NCBI RefSeq assembly: GCF_014203425.1
Contig: NZ_JACHJC010000001.1
Coordinates: forward strand, 1,550,001-1,614,000
Length of the DNA: 64,000 bases
Reading direction: 5' to 3'
Source of the DNA: Micromonospora echinospora
Lineage (GTDB): Bacteria > Actinomycetota > Actinomycetes > Mycobacteriales > Micromonosporaceae
The position numbers and the translations under genes are program-made. Shown piece after piece: positions 35,591 to 44,950 of this stretch (the first letter of the stretch is position 1; every line of letters starts with the position of its first letter). The notes under the pieces were generated by a model. It was not told the DNA's origin and searched no databases. It saw only the letters and a program-made list of their open reading frames with translations.

Positions 35591-36682
35591 ATGTTCTACG
35601 CCGTCATCCCGGCGGGTGGCAGTGGCACACGGTTGTGGCCGCTGTCCCGTGCCGGCCATCCCAAATTCCTCCACCCGCTGACCGGTACCCCCGCCTCGCT
35701 CCTGCAGGCCACTGTCGACCGGTTGTCGCCGTTGACCACACCCGAGCGCACGCTCGTGGTCACCGGGGCCGCGCACGCCGCGGCGGTGGCTCGGCAACTG
35801 GCCGGCGTGCCGGAGGAGAACATCCTGGTCGAGCCGTCGCCCCGGGACTCCTGCGCGGCGATCGCGCTGGCCGCCGCGGTGATCGCCGCGCGTACGCCGG
35901 ACGCGGTGATGGGCTCGTTCGCCGCCGACCACCTGATCGGCGACCCGGCCCGGCTGGCCGAGGTGGTACGGCAGGCCATCCGGGGCGCGGAGCAGGGGCT
36001 GCTGATGACTGTGGGTATCACCCCGACCCGCCCGGAGACCGGCTACGGCTACCTGGAGACCGGCGATCCGGTGGCGGACGGCCCGCTGCGCCCGGTGCGC
36101 GAGTTCAAGGAGAAGCCGGCGGCGGAGGTGGCCGAGGTCTACGTCAACTCCGGCCGGCACCTCTGGAACGCCAGCATGTTCGTCTGGCGGGTGGACGTCT
36201 TCCTCGCCGAACTGGCCCGCCAGCAGCCGGAGCTGCACGCGGGGATCACCGCCATCGCGGCGGCCTGGGGCACCCCGGAGCAGGACGACGTGCTGGGCCG
36301 GGTCTGGCCGACGCTGCCCCGGATCTCGGTCGACTACGCGGTCATGGAGGGCGCGGCGACGGCCGGCCGGGTGGCTACCGTGCCGGGTGACTTCGGCTGG
36401 AACGACGTCGGTGACTTCCACACGCTCGGTGAGGTGCTGCCGGCCGACGGCGCCGGGAACGTGGTGCTGGGTGGCGACGCCAAGCCGGGCGTGCTGCTGC
36501 ACGACACCACCGGCACGGTCGTGGTGCCGCACTCCGGCCGGCTCGTCGCCACCGTCGGGGTGCGCGACCTGATCGTGGTGGACACCCCGGACGCGCTGCT
36601 GGTCTGCCCGCGTGACCGCGCGCAGGACGTGAAGAAGGTCGTGGACGAGCTGAAGGAACGCGGCGAGGAGGGCCTGGTCTGA
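35591..36682 (+). CDS. manC: Mannose-1-phosphate guanylyltransferase
   Basis: A 363-residue nucleotidyltransferase making GDP-mannose. The N-terminal signature IPAGGSGTRLWPLSRAGHPKF is the GTP-binding loop. VEPSPRDSCAAIA, GITPTRPETGYGYLETG, REFKEKP and HLWNASMFVW follow in family order. It lacks the C-terminal isomerase domain of bifunctional enzymes. It matches manB/Rv3264c beside the fbiA-fbiB genes of mycobacteria. A -10-like CATGAT (35579-35584) ends 6 nt before ATG 35591; GTG 35585 is an alternative start. Confidence 0.93.
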   Translation: MFYAVIPAGGSGTRLWPLSRAGHPKFLHPLTGTPASLLQATVDRLSPLTTPERTLVVTGAAHAAAVARQLAGVPEENILVEPSPRDSCAAIALAAAVIAARTPDAVMGSFAADHLIGDPARLAEVVRQAIRGAEQGLLMTVGITPTRPETGYGYLETGDPVADGPLRPVREFKEKPAAEVAEVYVNSGRHLWNASMFVWRVDVFLAELARQQPELHAGITAIAAAWGTPEQDDVLGRVWPTLPRISVDYAVMEGAATAGRVATVPGDFGWNDVGDFHTLGEVLPADGAGNVVLGGDAKPGVLLHDTTGTVVVPHSGRLVATVGVRDLIVVDTPDALLVCPRDRAQDVKKVVDELKERGEEGLV

Positions 36683-36707
36683 TCCGGCCGGGACGGCCCG
36701 CCTCCGC

Positions 36708-37283
36708 TCAGTGGGCGGCGTGGCGGGCCAGCACGGCGAGCGCCGGCGGCACCAGTTGGGCCGTGGCGTGGGCGAGCGGCTCGGGCAGGCGGTCCGGCGG
36801 GAACCAGCCGAGCGCCTCGGACTCCGCGCTCACCTGCTCGACCGCCCCGGCCGGGGCCAGCACCGCGTACCGGACGTCGTAGTGGAACGACCCGCCCTGG
36901 CAGGCGACCTGGTGGATGTCCACGTCGATCGGTTCGGGCTCGACGGTCAGGCCGGCGATCCCGGACTCCTCGGTGGCCTCGCGCAGCGCGGCTGCCACCA
37001 GTGTCCGGTCGCCCGGCTCGCAGTGCCCGCCGAGCTGCACCCACCTGCGGATCTTGCCGTGCAGGCAGAGCAGCACCCGGCCGTCCGGGTCGAGCACCAG
37101 CGCGCTGGCTGTGACATGCCCCGCCCGGTGCGTCCGGCTCATCGCCACCGGCCCGTCGGCCAGCAGCGCCAGCGTCCGGTCCCGGTTGGCGGCGGCGGCC
37201 GGGCTGGTCGCCGTCCAGCGGCTCAGCGCCGCGACGGCGTCGGCGTGCAGGTCGGCGTACGTGGTGAGGTCGGTGTCGGGCAC
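36708..37283 (-). CDS. NUDIX hydrolase
   Basis: A 191-residue NUDIX protein. The box is GGHCEPGDRTLVAAALREATEESGI near residues 83-107; the family's first glutamate is replaced by aspartate, while REATEESG is intact. An N-terminal helical part (1-55) precedes it. It should hydrolyse a nucleoside diphosphate derivative; the next genes make GDP-mannose and F420, but no specific link can be shown. It converges with manC 25 bp away. Confidence 0.88.
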   Translation of the reverse strand: MPDTDLTTYADLHADAVAALSRWTATSPAAAANRDRTLALLADGPVAMSRTHRAGHVTASALVLDPDGRVLLCLHGKIRRWVQLGGHCEPGDRTLVAAALREATEESGIAGLTVEPEPIDVDIHQVACQGGSFHYDVRYAVLAPAGAVEQVSAESEALGWFPPDRLPEPLAHATAQLVPPALAVLARHAAH

Positions 37284-37582
37284 CCGGACACTCTACGAGC
37301 GCCACCGCCGTACGCCGGCGCGGCGACCCACCGGCGGACGAGCGAAGACCGGGCGGCACCCCTGCGACGATGTCGCAGACCCTCGTGGTGCCGCCCGGTC
37401 ACGCCCGTCAGCCGGCGACCGGGTCGGCGCTGCGCCCCGGCGTCGGCGGGCAAGGAAGAGTCTGCCGAACCGGCCACCTCACCGTCGAGGTCTTTCACCT
37501 CAGGCTTAAAGATGGAGATTAGTGCCGGCAGGTAAAGTGCGAGGCGTGGCGGGCACCCCCGCCGTCCGCACGGGAGCACTCC
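37284..37582. other. Intergenic region upstream of the ArsR-like gene
   Basis: A 299-bp gap between divergent genes. It holds an A+T-richer patch (about 37485-37540) with the small inverted repeat GAGGT-CTTTC-ACCTC (37489-37503), a candidate operator or promoter element. No gene is visible. Confidence 0.35.
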
Positions 37583-38572
37583 ATGTTGAAGATCATTTTC
37601 TCGGGCGAGGACGTCCTGCGGACCCGGGTCGCCCCGGCCGCGGACCCGCTCTGGGAGTTGGTCCTCAGCCTGCACCTGCTCCAGGGGCGCGGCCGCGACC
37701 CGATGATGACCACGTGGCGACGCACAGTGGCCCACGGGCTGCGCACCGACAGCGGCGCCGAGCAGTACCGCCTGCTCCTCGCGCTCAACCCGCCGCGCGG
37801 CTACTTCCCCGACTTCCTCACCCCGTTCGCCAGCCGGGAGGGCTTCGAGGTCGGGCTGGATGCCGTCCGGGGCACCCCTGTCGACATGCTGCGCCGCGAC
37901 CTGACCCGGCTCGCCGAGGAGACCACGCTGCCGTCCTCGGCGACCGCGCTGGCCCGGGGCGAGCCGGAGACGCTGCACCACCTCACCGACGCCATGGCGC
38001 GATACCAGTCGCTGGCCGTCACGCCGTACTGGGCCCGGGTGCAGGCAGCTGTCGAGGCGGACCGGGCCCGGCGCGCCCGCGCCATGCTCGACGGCGGCGC
38101 CGAAGGGCTGCTGGCCAGCCTGCGGCCGAACATGCGGTGGAACTCCGGCGTGCTGGAGGTGCTCGACTATCCGGACACCCGGGAACTGCACCTGGACGGG
38201 CGCGGGCTGCTGCTCGTCCCGTCGTTCTTCTGCTCGCGTACCCCGGTGGCGCTCGTCGACCCGACCCTGCCCCCGGTGCTCGTCTACCCGGTGGACCGCC
38301 TCGCCGGGCTGACACCGGCGTCCGGCGTCGGCGTGTCACCGCAGGGCGAGGCACTCGCGGCCCTGCTCGGCCGCACCCGGTCACGGGTGCTCCAGGCCGC
38401 CGACGAGGGCTGCACCACCGGTGAGATGGCCCGCCGGCTGCACATCTCCGCCGCCGCGGCCAGCCAGCACACCACAGTGCTGCGCAACGCCGGGCTGCTG
38501 GTCAGCCAGCGCGAGCGCAACACCGTCCTGCACACGCTGACGCCGCTGGGCCGAGCCGTCCTCGACGCCTGA
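37583..38572 (+). CDS. ArsR-like winged-helix transcriptional regulator
   Basis: A 329-residue protein. Residues about 1-240 form a domain typical of long actinobacterial ArsR-like regulators (LKIIFSGEDVLRTRVAPAADPLWELVLSL). Residues 250-329 form a winged helix: GRTRSRVLQAADEGCTTGEMARRLHISAAAASQHTTVLRNAGLLVSQ, with the recognition helix at AAAASQHT and a wing at RERNTVLHTLTPLG. No metal-binding cysteine pair is obvious in the DNA-binding domain. The target and ligand are unknown. Confidence 0.85.
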   Translation: MLKIIFSGEDVLRTRVAPAADPLWELVLSLHLLQGRGRDPMMTTWRRTVAHGLRTDSGAEQYRLLLALNPPRGYFPDFLTPFASREGFEVGLDAVRGTPVDMLRRDLTRLAEETTLPSSATALARGEPETLHHLTDAMARYQSLAVTPYWARVQAAVEADRARRARAMLDGGAEGLLASLRPNMRWNSGVLEVLDYPDTRELHLDGRGLLLVPSFFCSRTPVALVDPTLPPVLVYPVDRLAGLTPASGVGVSPQGEALAALLGRTRSRVLQAADEGCTTGEMARRLHISAAAASQHTTVLRNAGLLVSQRERNTVLHTLTPLGRAVLDA

Positions 38573-38653
38573 GCGCACCCACCGGGCCGGGCACGCCGGA
38601 CCGCGACCCGCCACGCCCGCAGCGCCGCACCGCGCCCCTGGTGGGGCAGCGCG

Positions 38654-39739
38654 TCAGATCGCCAGCGCGGCGCTGGCGGCGCTGCCGCCCGGGGGCGGGA
38701 GCAGGACGGACCCGATGCCCTCGGCGGCCAGCGCGGCACGCAGGCGTTGCACGTCCGCGCCGAACCGGACCAGGTCCGCCGGGTCGAGCGGGGTCGGCGC
38801 CGCGCCGAGCAGCAGGCCGGTGGCCGAGGCGGGCCAGCCGGGCACGCCGGCCGCGAGTCCGGCGCGTACCTCGTCGTCGGTGACGTGGGTGAAGACGGTG
38901 CCGGGGGCGACCACGTCGGCGACCGCGGTGATCGCCCGCCGCACCGCGGCCGGGTCGGCGGGGTCGGGGCCGGTCCGGTCGGGCAGCGTCGCCGCCTCCC
39001 GCAGACCGGCGACGCGCGCCTCGGCGGTACCCAGCGAGAACAGGTCCATCGAGGCGTCGCGGACGAGCGCCCGGGCGCCCTCGTCGTCGTCCCGGGGCGT
39101 GCCGAGATAACCCCGGACCACCGCGACCGGCACCTGGTCGCATTTGCCCTTGATCAGCTCGCCGGCCCCGGCCAGCTCGTCGACCACCGCCATCTGGGTG
39201 ACGAACAGCTCGTTGCCGTACGGGTCCACCTCGCCCCGGTGGTCGCGGATCGCCGGCATGCCGGCCACCCCGAGCGCCACGTCGGTGAGCCCGTTGCGCC
39301 ACGGACGGCCCATGGTGTCGCTGACGATCACGGCGACGTCGAGGCCGTACCTGTCGCGCAACGCGGCGCGCAGCTCCCGCGCGGAGGCGTCCGGGTCGAC
39401 CGGCAGCAGCACCAGCCGGGTCTTGTCCACGTTCGACGCGTCGATGCCGGCGGAGGCCATCACGAACCCGTGGTGGGTCTGCACGATCCGGGTGGTGCCC
39501 CGCGTCGCCACCACCCGGGCGGTCTCGTCGGCCAGGATCCGGTCCCGCGCGTCGAGCCGCTCCGGGCCGTCGGCGGGCACGTCGACAAGCCGGCCCTCCG
39601 CCTTCGACACGATCTTGCTGGTGACCACCAGCACGTCGCCGTCGCGCAGCCAGGGCGCCGCGCCGGCGATCAGCGCCGCCAGGTCGTCGCCCTCGGTCAC
39701 GTCGCCGATGCCCTGCACCGGCAGGATCTCCAGCCTCAC
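38654..39739 (-). CDS. fbiB: Coenzyme F420-0:L-glutamate ligase (short FbiB)
   Basis: A 361-residue protein. Residues 1-245 are the CofE ligase (LPVQGIGDVTEGDDLAALI, LVVTSKIVSKAEGR, SDTMGRPWRNGLTDVALG, ELIKGKCDQVPVAVVRG), which adds glutamates to F420-0. Mycobacterial FbiB (about 448 residues) continues with a nitroreductase-type FMN domain that reduces dehydro-F420-0. Here the C-terminal part is only about 115 residues (RRAITAVADVVAPGTVF, VQRLRAALAAEGIGSVLLPPP) and lacks the RRSVRRF-type FMN motif. The GTG start overlaps the fbiA stop by 4 nt (GTGA). Confidence 0.9.
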   Translation of the reverse strand: MRLEILPVQGIGDVTEGDDLAALIAGAAPWLRDGDVLVVTSKIVSKAEGRLVDVPADGPERLDARDRILADETARVVATRGTTRIVQTHHGFVMASAGIDASNVDKTRLVLLPVDPDASARELRAALRDRYGLDVAVIVSDTMGRPWRNGLTDVALGVAGMPAIRDHRGEVDPYGNELFVTQMAVVDELAGAGELIKGKCDQVPVAVVRGYLGTPRDDDEGARALVRDASMDLFSLGTAEARVAGLREAATLPDRTGPDPADPAAVRRAITAVADVVAPGTVFTHVTDDEVRAGLAAGVPGWPASATGLLLGAAPTPLDPADLVRFGADVQRLRAALAAEGIGSVLLPPPGGSAASAALAI

Positions 39740-40683
39740 ATCAGCTCCAGCGCGGCGCGCACCATCGCGGCGGTCGCCGCCTCGTCGGTCATCCGCAGCG
39801 GCGCCGCGCGGACCACCACGTCCGGCACCACTGTGTCCTCGTCCTCCGGCGCGACCAGCCAGCCGTCGAGCAGCCCACCGGCCGACCGCGCGCCGTAGAG
39901 GCCGCCCACCCCGGCCGCGCTGCACTCCACGCCGAGCACGGCGAGGCAGCGGTCGGCCATGCCGCGTACCGGCGCGCCACCGATGATCGGCGACACTCCG
40001 ATCACCGGGGCCGGCCCGCCGGTCACCGCGTCGCGCAGGCCGGGCACGGCCAGCACCGGGGCGATGCTGACGACCGGGTTGCTGGGCGCGATCAGCACCA
40101 CGTCCGCCGCCGCGATGGCCTCCACCACGCCGGGCGCGGGCTTCGCCGCGTCGGCGCCGACGAAGACGAACCGGTCAGTGGGTACGTCGGCGCGGTACCG
40201 CACCCACCACTCCTGGAAGTGGATCGCGCGCCGGCCCTGCTCGTCGGTGATCACGGCATGCGTCTCCAGGCGGTCGTCGGTGGCCGGCAGCAGCCGTACG
40301 CCCGGCTGCCAGCGCGCCGCCAGCGCCTCGGTGACCTGGGACAGCGGATAGCCGGCGTTGAGCATCGTGGTGCGGACCAGGTGGGTGGCGAGGTCCTTGT
40401 CGCCCAGGCCGAACCAGCTCGGCTCCGCGCCGTACGCGGCCAGCTCGTTCTTCACCGTCCAGGTTTCGCCCACCCGGCCCCAGCCGCGCTCCGGGTCGGC
40501 GCCGCCGCCGAGCGTGTAGAGCACGCTGTCCAGGTCGGGGCAGACCTTCAACCCGTGCAGCAGCAGATCGTCGCCGACGTTCACCACGGCGGTCACCTCG
40601 GCGCCCACCTCGCGGGCGTACGCCCGCACGCCGAGCAGGAAACGGGCACCCCCGATGCCGCCGGTCAGAACCACGATGCGCAT
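39736..40683 (-). CDS. fbiA: 2-phospho-lactate/phosphoenolpyruvate transferase (CofD)
   Basis: A 315-residue enzyme that transfers the phospho-lactyl or phospho-enolpyruvyl group to Fo, forming (dehydro-)F420-0. The N-terminus MRIVVLTGGIGGARFLLG is the nucleotide-binding loop. VVNVGDDLLLHGLKVCPDLDSVLYTLGG and IAPSNPVVSIAPVLAVPG are diagnostic of CofD. ATG 40683 has a strong GGAAGGA site; the frame opens 18 nt earlier without support. It is the first gene of a two-gene fbiA-fbiB operon. Confidence 0.95.
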   Translation of the reverse strand: MRIVVLTGGIGGARFLLGVRAYAREVGAEVTAVVNVGDDLLLHGLKVCPDLDSVLYTLGGGADPERGWGRVGETWTVKNELAAYGAEPSWFGLGDKDLATHLVRTTMLNAGYPLSQVTEALAARWQPGVRLLPATDDRLETHAVITDEQGRRAIHFQEWWVRYRADVPTDRFVFVGADAAKPAPGVVEAIAAADVVLIAPSNPVVSIAPVLAVPGLRDAVTGGPAPVIGVSPIIGGAPVRGMADRCLAVLGVECSAAGVGGLYGARSAGGLLDGWLVAPEDEDTVVPDVVVRAAPLRMTDEAATAAMVRAALELM

Positions 40684-40781
40684 GCGTCCATCCTTCCGCA
40701 CGTGCCGCCGTCGATCGTTCGGTGGCCGGAGAGACTACGCTCACTTCGGCAACTGTCCGCTTTCGTCCCCTGGGGGAGTCC

Positions 40782-41744
40782 GTGACCAGCCCCGCCGAGC
40801 CCGCGTCCGGCGACGCCGCGCAGGCCAGCCAGTTGATCAAGCCGTTGCGCGAACTGGCCGCGCTCGTCCTTCTCGGCGCCAACGCCGTGCTGCTCTTCGT
40901 CGGCCTGCTCCGCCTACTGGTGCCGGTCGACGACTACAGCACGTTCAGCGGCCGGGCGGGAAGCACGTATTTCAGCTTCATCGGCCTGGAGGCGACGGTC
41001 CTGCCGCTGCTCGCCGTCCTGATCGCCACCGTGATCCTCCCGGTCGTTCCGAAGGCCAAGCTGATCACGCAGGTGGCGCTGATCGAGTACGCCGTGTCCG
41101 TCGTGTTCGGCGCGCTGACGTTCCTGATCTGGCTGGTCGGCCGACTCGCCGACGGTCAGGTGCTGGACGGGTTCCTCGGTCTGCTGACCCGCGCGGCCTG
41201 GCTGGCGATCTTCGCGGTCGCCGCGTTCGTGGTGTTCAAGATCTGGCGCACGCTCTACTACGTGCCGAAGCCCAAGGCGCAGCCCGGCGTGTACGGCCAG
41301 GCCCAGCCCGGCTGGCCGCAGCAGCCGGGTCAGCCCGGCGGCTACCCCGGTCCGGGCGGCTACCCGCAGGGCGGCGTGCCGCAGCAGCCGGGCCAGGGCT
41401 ACCCGCAGGCCGGCTCGCCCCCGCCCGGGTGGCCGCAGCCCGGCCAGTACGGCCAGCCGCAGTCGGCGCCGCCGTTCAACACCGCGCCGCCGCACGCCCC
41501 GCAGTCCGGCCCGCCGTTCGCCGACCCGCAGTCGGCCCCGCAGCCCGGCTCGCCGTTCGCCGGTCCGCAGCAGACGCCGCAGTACGGCTCGCCGCAGCCC
41601 GCGCCGCCGTTCGGCCAGCCGCCGTCGGCCGACCCGACGCAGGCGATCCCGCGCCAGTCCGCCGAGCCGGGCGCGCCGTCGCCCGCCGCCGACGACGAGC
41701 GCACCCAGCGGTTCGACCGCGAGGACCCGAACCAGCCCCGCTGA
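40782..41744 (+). CDS. Four-helix membrane protein with Pro/Gln/Gly-rich tail
   Basis: A 320-residue protein. Transmembrane segments lie near residues 26-46, 66-88, 92-120 and 132-152. From about residue 165 to 305 the sequence is a disordered Pro/Gln/Gly/Tyr repeat tail (GQPGGYPGPGGYPQGG, GSPPPGWPQPGQYGQPQ), ending in an acidic patch (DDERTQRFDREDPNQPR). No catalytic motif is visible. GTG 40782 has GGGGGAG 7 nt upstream. It ends at an 11-bp stem terminator. Confidence 0.75.
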   Translation: MTSPAEPASGDAAQASQLIKPLRELAALVLLGANAVLLFVGLLRLLVPVDDYSTFSGRAGSTYFSFIGLEATVLPLLAVLIATVILPVVPKAKLITQVALIEYAVSVVFGALTFLIWLVGRLADGQVLDGFLGLLTRAAWLAIFAVAAFVVFKIWRTLYYVPKPKAQPGVYGQAQPGWPQQPGQPGGYPGPGGYPQGGVPQQPGQGYPQAGSPPPGWPQPGQYGQPQSAPPFNTAPPHAPQSGPPFADPQSAPQPGSPFAGPQQTPQYGSPQPAPPFGQPPSADPTQAIPRQSAEPGAPSPAADDERTQRFDREDPNQPR

Positions 41745-41794
41745 GCCGCGCGGCGGGCGACGGAGCGACGTCGCCCGCCCGACGGCAGACGGTC

Positions 41795-41840
41795 GACGGC
41801 CCGCGCCGGTCCCGCTGTGAGGCGGGCCACGCGGGCCGTC
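41795..41840 (+). terminator. Terminator before fbiC
   Basis: GACGGCCCGCG (41795-41805) pairs perfectly with CGCGGGCCGTC (41830-41840), 50 nt after the preceding stop. Confidence 0.6.
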
Positions 41841-41903
41841 CCGTTGCCCGGACCGCGAGCGGGCGCGGGCGGCCGGCCGCCCGGCAGCACATAGGCTGGG
41901 TGG

Positions 41904-44429
41904 ATGGTTGATCGCAGCGACCCCGAACCGACCGAGGCGAGCGTCCGGCGGGCGCTGGGACGGGCCGCCACCGGCCGGGCGCTTGACGCCGACGAGGCCG
42001 GCGCGCTGCTCGCCGCGCGCGGGCAGATGCTCGACGAGCTGCTCCGGGTCGCCGGTGAGATCCGCGACGCCGGGCTGCGCGACGCCGGGCGGCCGGGCGT
42101 GGTCACGTACTCGAAGAAGGTCTTCATCCCGCTGACCCGGCTCTGCCGGGACCGCTGCCACTACTGCACGTTCGCCACCGTGCCGCACCGGCTGCCCGCC
42201 GCCTACCTGGAACGCGACGAGGTGCTGGCGATCGCCCGCGAGGGCGCCGCGCAGGGCTGCAAGGAGGCGCTGTTCACGCTCGGCGACCGGCCGGAGGAGC
42301 GGTGGCCGGCGGCCCGCCGGTGGCTGGACGAGCGGGGGTACGACTCGACGCTGGACTACCTGCGCGCCTGCGCGGTGGCGGTGCTGGAGGAGACCGGCCT
42401 GCTGCCCCACCTCAACCCGGGCGTGCTCACCTGGTCGGAGTTGCAGCGGCTCAAGCCGGTCGCGCCGAGCATGGGCATGATGCTGGAGACCACCGCCACC
42501 CGGCTCTGGTCCGAGCCGGGCGGCCCGCACTTCGGCTCACCGGACAAGGAGCCGGCGGTCCGCCTGCGGGTGCTCGACGACGCCGGCCGGGTCGGGGTGC
42601 CGTTCACCACCGGCATCCTGATCGGCATCGGTGAGAACCGGGCCGAGCGGGTCGACGCGATCTTCGCGATCCGCCGGGCGATGCGGGAGTACGGCCACCT
42701 CCAGGAGGTGATCGTGCAGAACTTCCGCGCCAAGCCGGACACCGCGATGCGCGGCATGCCGGACGCGGAGCTGCACGACCTGGCCGCCACGGTGGCGGTG
42801 GCCCGGGTGCTGCTCGGCCCGAAGGCTCGCATCCAGGCCCCGCCGAACCTCATCGCGGGCGAGTACGACCTGCTGCTGCGCGCCGGCATCGACGACTGGG
42901 GCGGCGTCTCGCCCGTCACGCCCGACCACGTCAACCCGGAGCGGCCCTGGCCGCACCTGGAGGAGCTGGCGGCGCGTACCGCGAGCGCCGGGTTCACGCT
43001 GCGCGAGCGGCTGACCGTCTACCCGGAGTACGTCCGCGCGGGCGGCCCGTGGCTGGACCCGCGTCTGCTGCCGCACGTCACGGCGCTCGCCGACCCGGCC
43101 ACCGGCCTCGCCGTCGAGGAGGCCCGCCCGGTGGGGCGGCCCTGGCAGGAGCCGGAGGAGACCTACGGCGGTCGCACCGACCTGCACGCCACCATCGACG
43201 TCACCGGCCGCACCGAGGACCGGCGGGGCGACTTCGACAGCGTCTACGGCGACTGGGCCGCGGTGGCCGGCAAGGTGGCGCCGGAGGCGCGCTCGGGCGT
43301 ACCCCGGGGTGCCGGCGCGGACGCCCACCTGCGCGCGGGCCTGCGGCTGGCCGCGGACGACCCGGCCGCGTTGCTGACGCCGGCGCACGAGGCGAAGGCG
43401 CTGGCGCTGTTCGGCGCGGACGGCCCGGCGCTCGACGAGCTGTGCCGGCTGGCGGACGACGCGCGCCGGGACGCGGTCGGCGACGACGTGACCTACGTGG
43501 TGAACCGGAACATCAACTTCACGAACGTCTGCTACGTGGGGTGCCGGTTCTGCGCGTTCGCCCAGCGGGAGAGCGACGCTGACGCGTTCCGGCTCTCGCT
43601 CTCGCAGGTGGCCGACCGGGCCGAGGAGGCGTGGGCGGCCGGCGCCACCGAGGTCTGCCTCCAGGGCGGCATCGACCCGAAGATGCCGGTCACCGGCTAC
43701 GCCGACATCGTCCGGGCGATCAAGGCGCGGGTGCCGGGCATGCACGTGCACGCCTTCTCCCCGATGGAGATCGTCACCGCCGCCGCGAAGGCCGGCGTGC
43801 CGGTGCGGGAGTGGCTGCTCCAGCTCCGCGAGGCCGGGCTGGACACCATCCCGGGCACCGCCGCCGAGATCCTCGACGACGACGTGCGCTGGGTGCTCAC
43901 CAAGGGCAAGCTGCCGGCCGCCGCCTGGGTCGAGGTGGTGAGCACGGCGCACGAGCTGGGCATCCGGTCCAGCTCCACGATGATGTACGGCCACGTCGAC
44001 CACCCGGGCCAGTGGCTCGCCCACTTCCGGGTGCTGGCCGGGGTGCAGGACCGCACCGGCGGGTTCACCGAGTTCGTGGCGCTGCCCTTCGTGCACACGA
44101 ACGCGCCGATCTACCTGGCCGGCATCGCCCGCCCGGGGCCGACCTGGCGGGAGAACCGGGCGGTGCACGCGATGGCCCGGCTGCTGCTGCACGGCCGGAT
44201 CGACAACATCCAGTGCTCCTGGGTGAAGCTCGGCGACGAAGGCACGGTGTCGATGCTGCGCGGCGGCTGCAACGACCTCGGCGGCACGCTGATGGAGGAG
44301 ACCATTTCCCGGATGGCCGGTTCGGGCAACGGCTCGGCCCGTACCGAGGAGCAGTTGCGGGCGATCGCCGCTGCCGCCGGCCGCCCGTTCCGCAAGCGGA
44401 CGACCGCGTACGGTCACGCCGGCGCCTGA
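41904..44429 (+). CDS. fbiC: Fo synthase, fused CofG-CofH
   Basis: An 841-residue double radical-SAM enzyme making the deazaflavin Fo of coenzyme F420 from tyrosine and the flavin precursor. The first cluster motif is CRDRCHYC near residue 83-90 (CofG half). The second is CYVGCRFC near 543-550 (CofH half), with [14 protein letters not shown] before it. [12 protein letters not shown] and [19 protein letters not shown] are further family signatures. A TAGGCT -10-like element (41892-41897) lies 6 nt before the ATG without ribosome site, so it is probably leaderless. With fbiA and fbiB it shows that the organism makes F420. Confidence 0.96.
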   Translation: MVDRSDPEPTEASVRRALGRAATGRALDADEAGALLAARGQMLDELLRVAGEIRDAGLRDAGRPGVVTYSKKVFIPLTRLCRDRCHYCTFATVPHRLPAAYLERDEVLAIAREGAAQGCKEALFTLGDRPEERWPAARRWLDERGYDSTLDYLRACAVAVLEETGLLPHLNPGVLTWSELQRLKPVAPSMGMMLETTATRLWSEPGGPHFGSPDKEPAVRLRVLDDAGRVGVPFTTGILIGIGENRAERVDAIFAIRRAMREYGHLQEVIVQNFRAKPDTAMRGMPDAELHDLAATVAVARVLLGPKARIQAPPNLIAGEYDLLLRAGIDDWGGVSPVTPDHVNPERPWPHLEELAARTASAGFTLRERLTVYPEYVRAGGPWLDPRLLPHVTALADPATGLAVEEARPVGRPWQEPEETYGGRTDLHATIDVTGRTEDRRGDFDSVYGDWAAVAGKVAPEARSGVPRGAGADAHLRAGLRLAADDPAALLTPAHEAKALALFGADGPALDELCRLADDARRDAVGDDVTYVVNRNINFTNVCYVGCRFCAFAQRESDADAFRLSLSQVADRAEEAWAAGATEVCLQGGIDPKMPVTGYADIVRAIKARVPGMHVHAFSPMEIVTAAAKAGVPVREWLLQLREAGLDTIPGTAAEILDDDVRWVLTKGKLPAAAWVEVVSTAHELGIRSSSTMMYGHVDHPGQWLAHFRVLAGVQDRTGGFTEFVALPFVHTNAPIYLAGIARPGPTWRENRAVHAMARLLLHGRIDNIQCSWVKLGDEGTVSMLRGGCNDLGGTLMEETISRMAGSGNGSARTEEQLRAIAAAAGRPFRKRTTAYGHAGA

Positions 44430-44468
44430 GGTCGAACCTTTCCCCGTCGCCCGCCGTACCTGTGGATG

Positions 44469-44500
44469 CCGGCGGCGGTTTCGGCGAGGACCGCCGCCGG
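44469..44500 (+). terminator. Terminator after fbiC
   Basis: CCGGCGGCGGT (44469-44479) pairs perfectly with ACCGCCGCCGG (44490-44500), 40 nt after the fbiC stop. Confidence 0.65.
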
Positions 44501-44584
44501 TGACCCCCGAACCGGGGGCCCGGCGGGTGTCCGGGCGTCCCGGGCCCGTTGCGGCGCTGCGGCGCCGGTCCGGAAAGGTTGCCG

Positions 44585-44878
44585 ATGAGCACTGACGAGA
44601 CCACCGACGCGCCGAAACGGCGGACCTGGCCGCGGTTGACCCGCAGGCAGACGCTCACCGCCGCGGCGAGCGCGACACTGGGCGCCGCCGCCCTCACCGT
44701 GCCGGGCCTGTCCGCCGCGCAGAACGCCCCCACGGCGAGCCGGCGCGACGAGCCGATCGTGGTCCACCTCCGCGACGCCGCCACCGGCGTGATGGACGTC
44801 TTCGTCGGCACGACAAGGGTCGAGGTCCGCGACCGCGGTCTGGCCGACCGCCTGGTGCGCGCCGCCGGCCGGCGCTGA
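44585..44878 (+). CDS. Small Tat-exported protein
   Basis: A 97-residue protein. The twin-arginine signal is RLTRRQTLTAAASATLGAAA (arginines 20-21), with likely cleavage near residue 45 (LSAAQ-NA). The mature part is only about 52 residues (IVVHLRDAATGVMDVFVGTTRVEVRDRGLADRLVRAAG) and has no cysteine. The sequence suggests a small beta-rich domain. GGAAAGG lies before the ATG. It is 72 bp upstream of the DUF4331 gene, probably in one operon. Tat export of such a small protein implies folding or complex formation before export. Confidence 0.75.
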   Translation: MSTDETTDAPKRRTWPRLTRRQTLTAAASATLGAAALTVPGLSAAQNAPTASRRDEPIVVHLRDAATGVMDVFVGTTRVEVRDRGLADRLVRAAGRR

Positions 44879-44950
44879 TCCCACCCTCCACCGGCGTGGG
44901 CTCCCGGCGCCGGTTCCGTCTTCCGTTCCCCCGACGAAGGTGCGTCCGCC

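Noticed and set aside
40655..41911. Plus-strand Arg/Pro-rich frame overlapping the Pro/Gln-rich membrane protein gene
   Set aside because: It is an out-of-frame shadow of the repeat tail; the chosen frame has four membrane helices and a good ribosome site.
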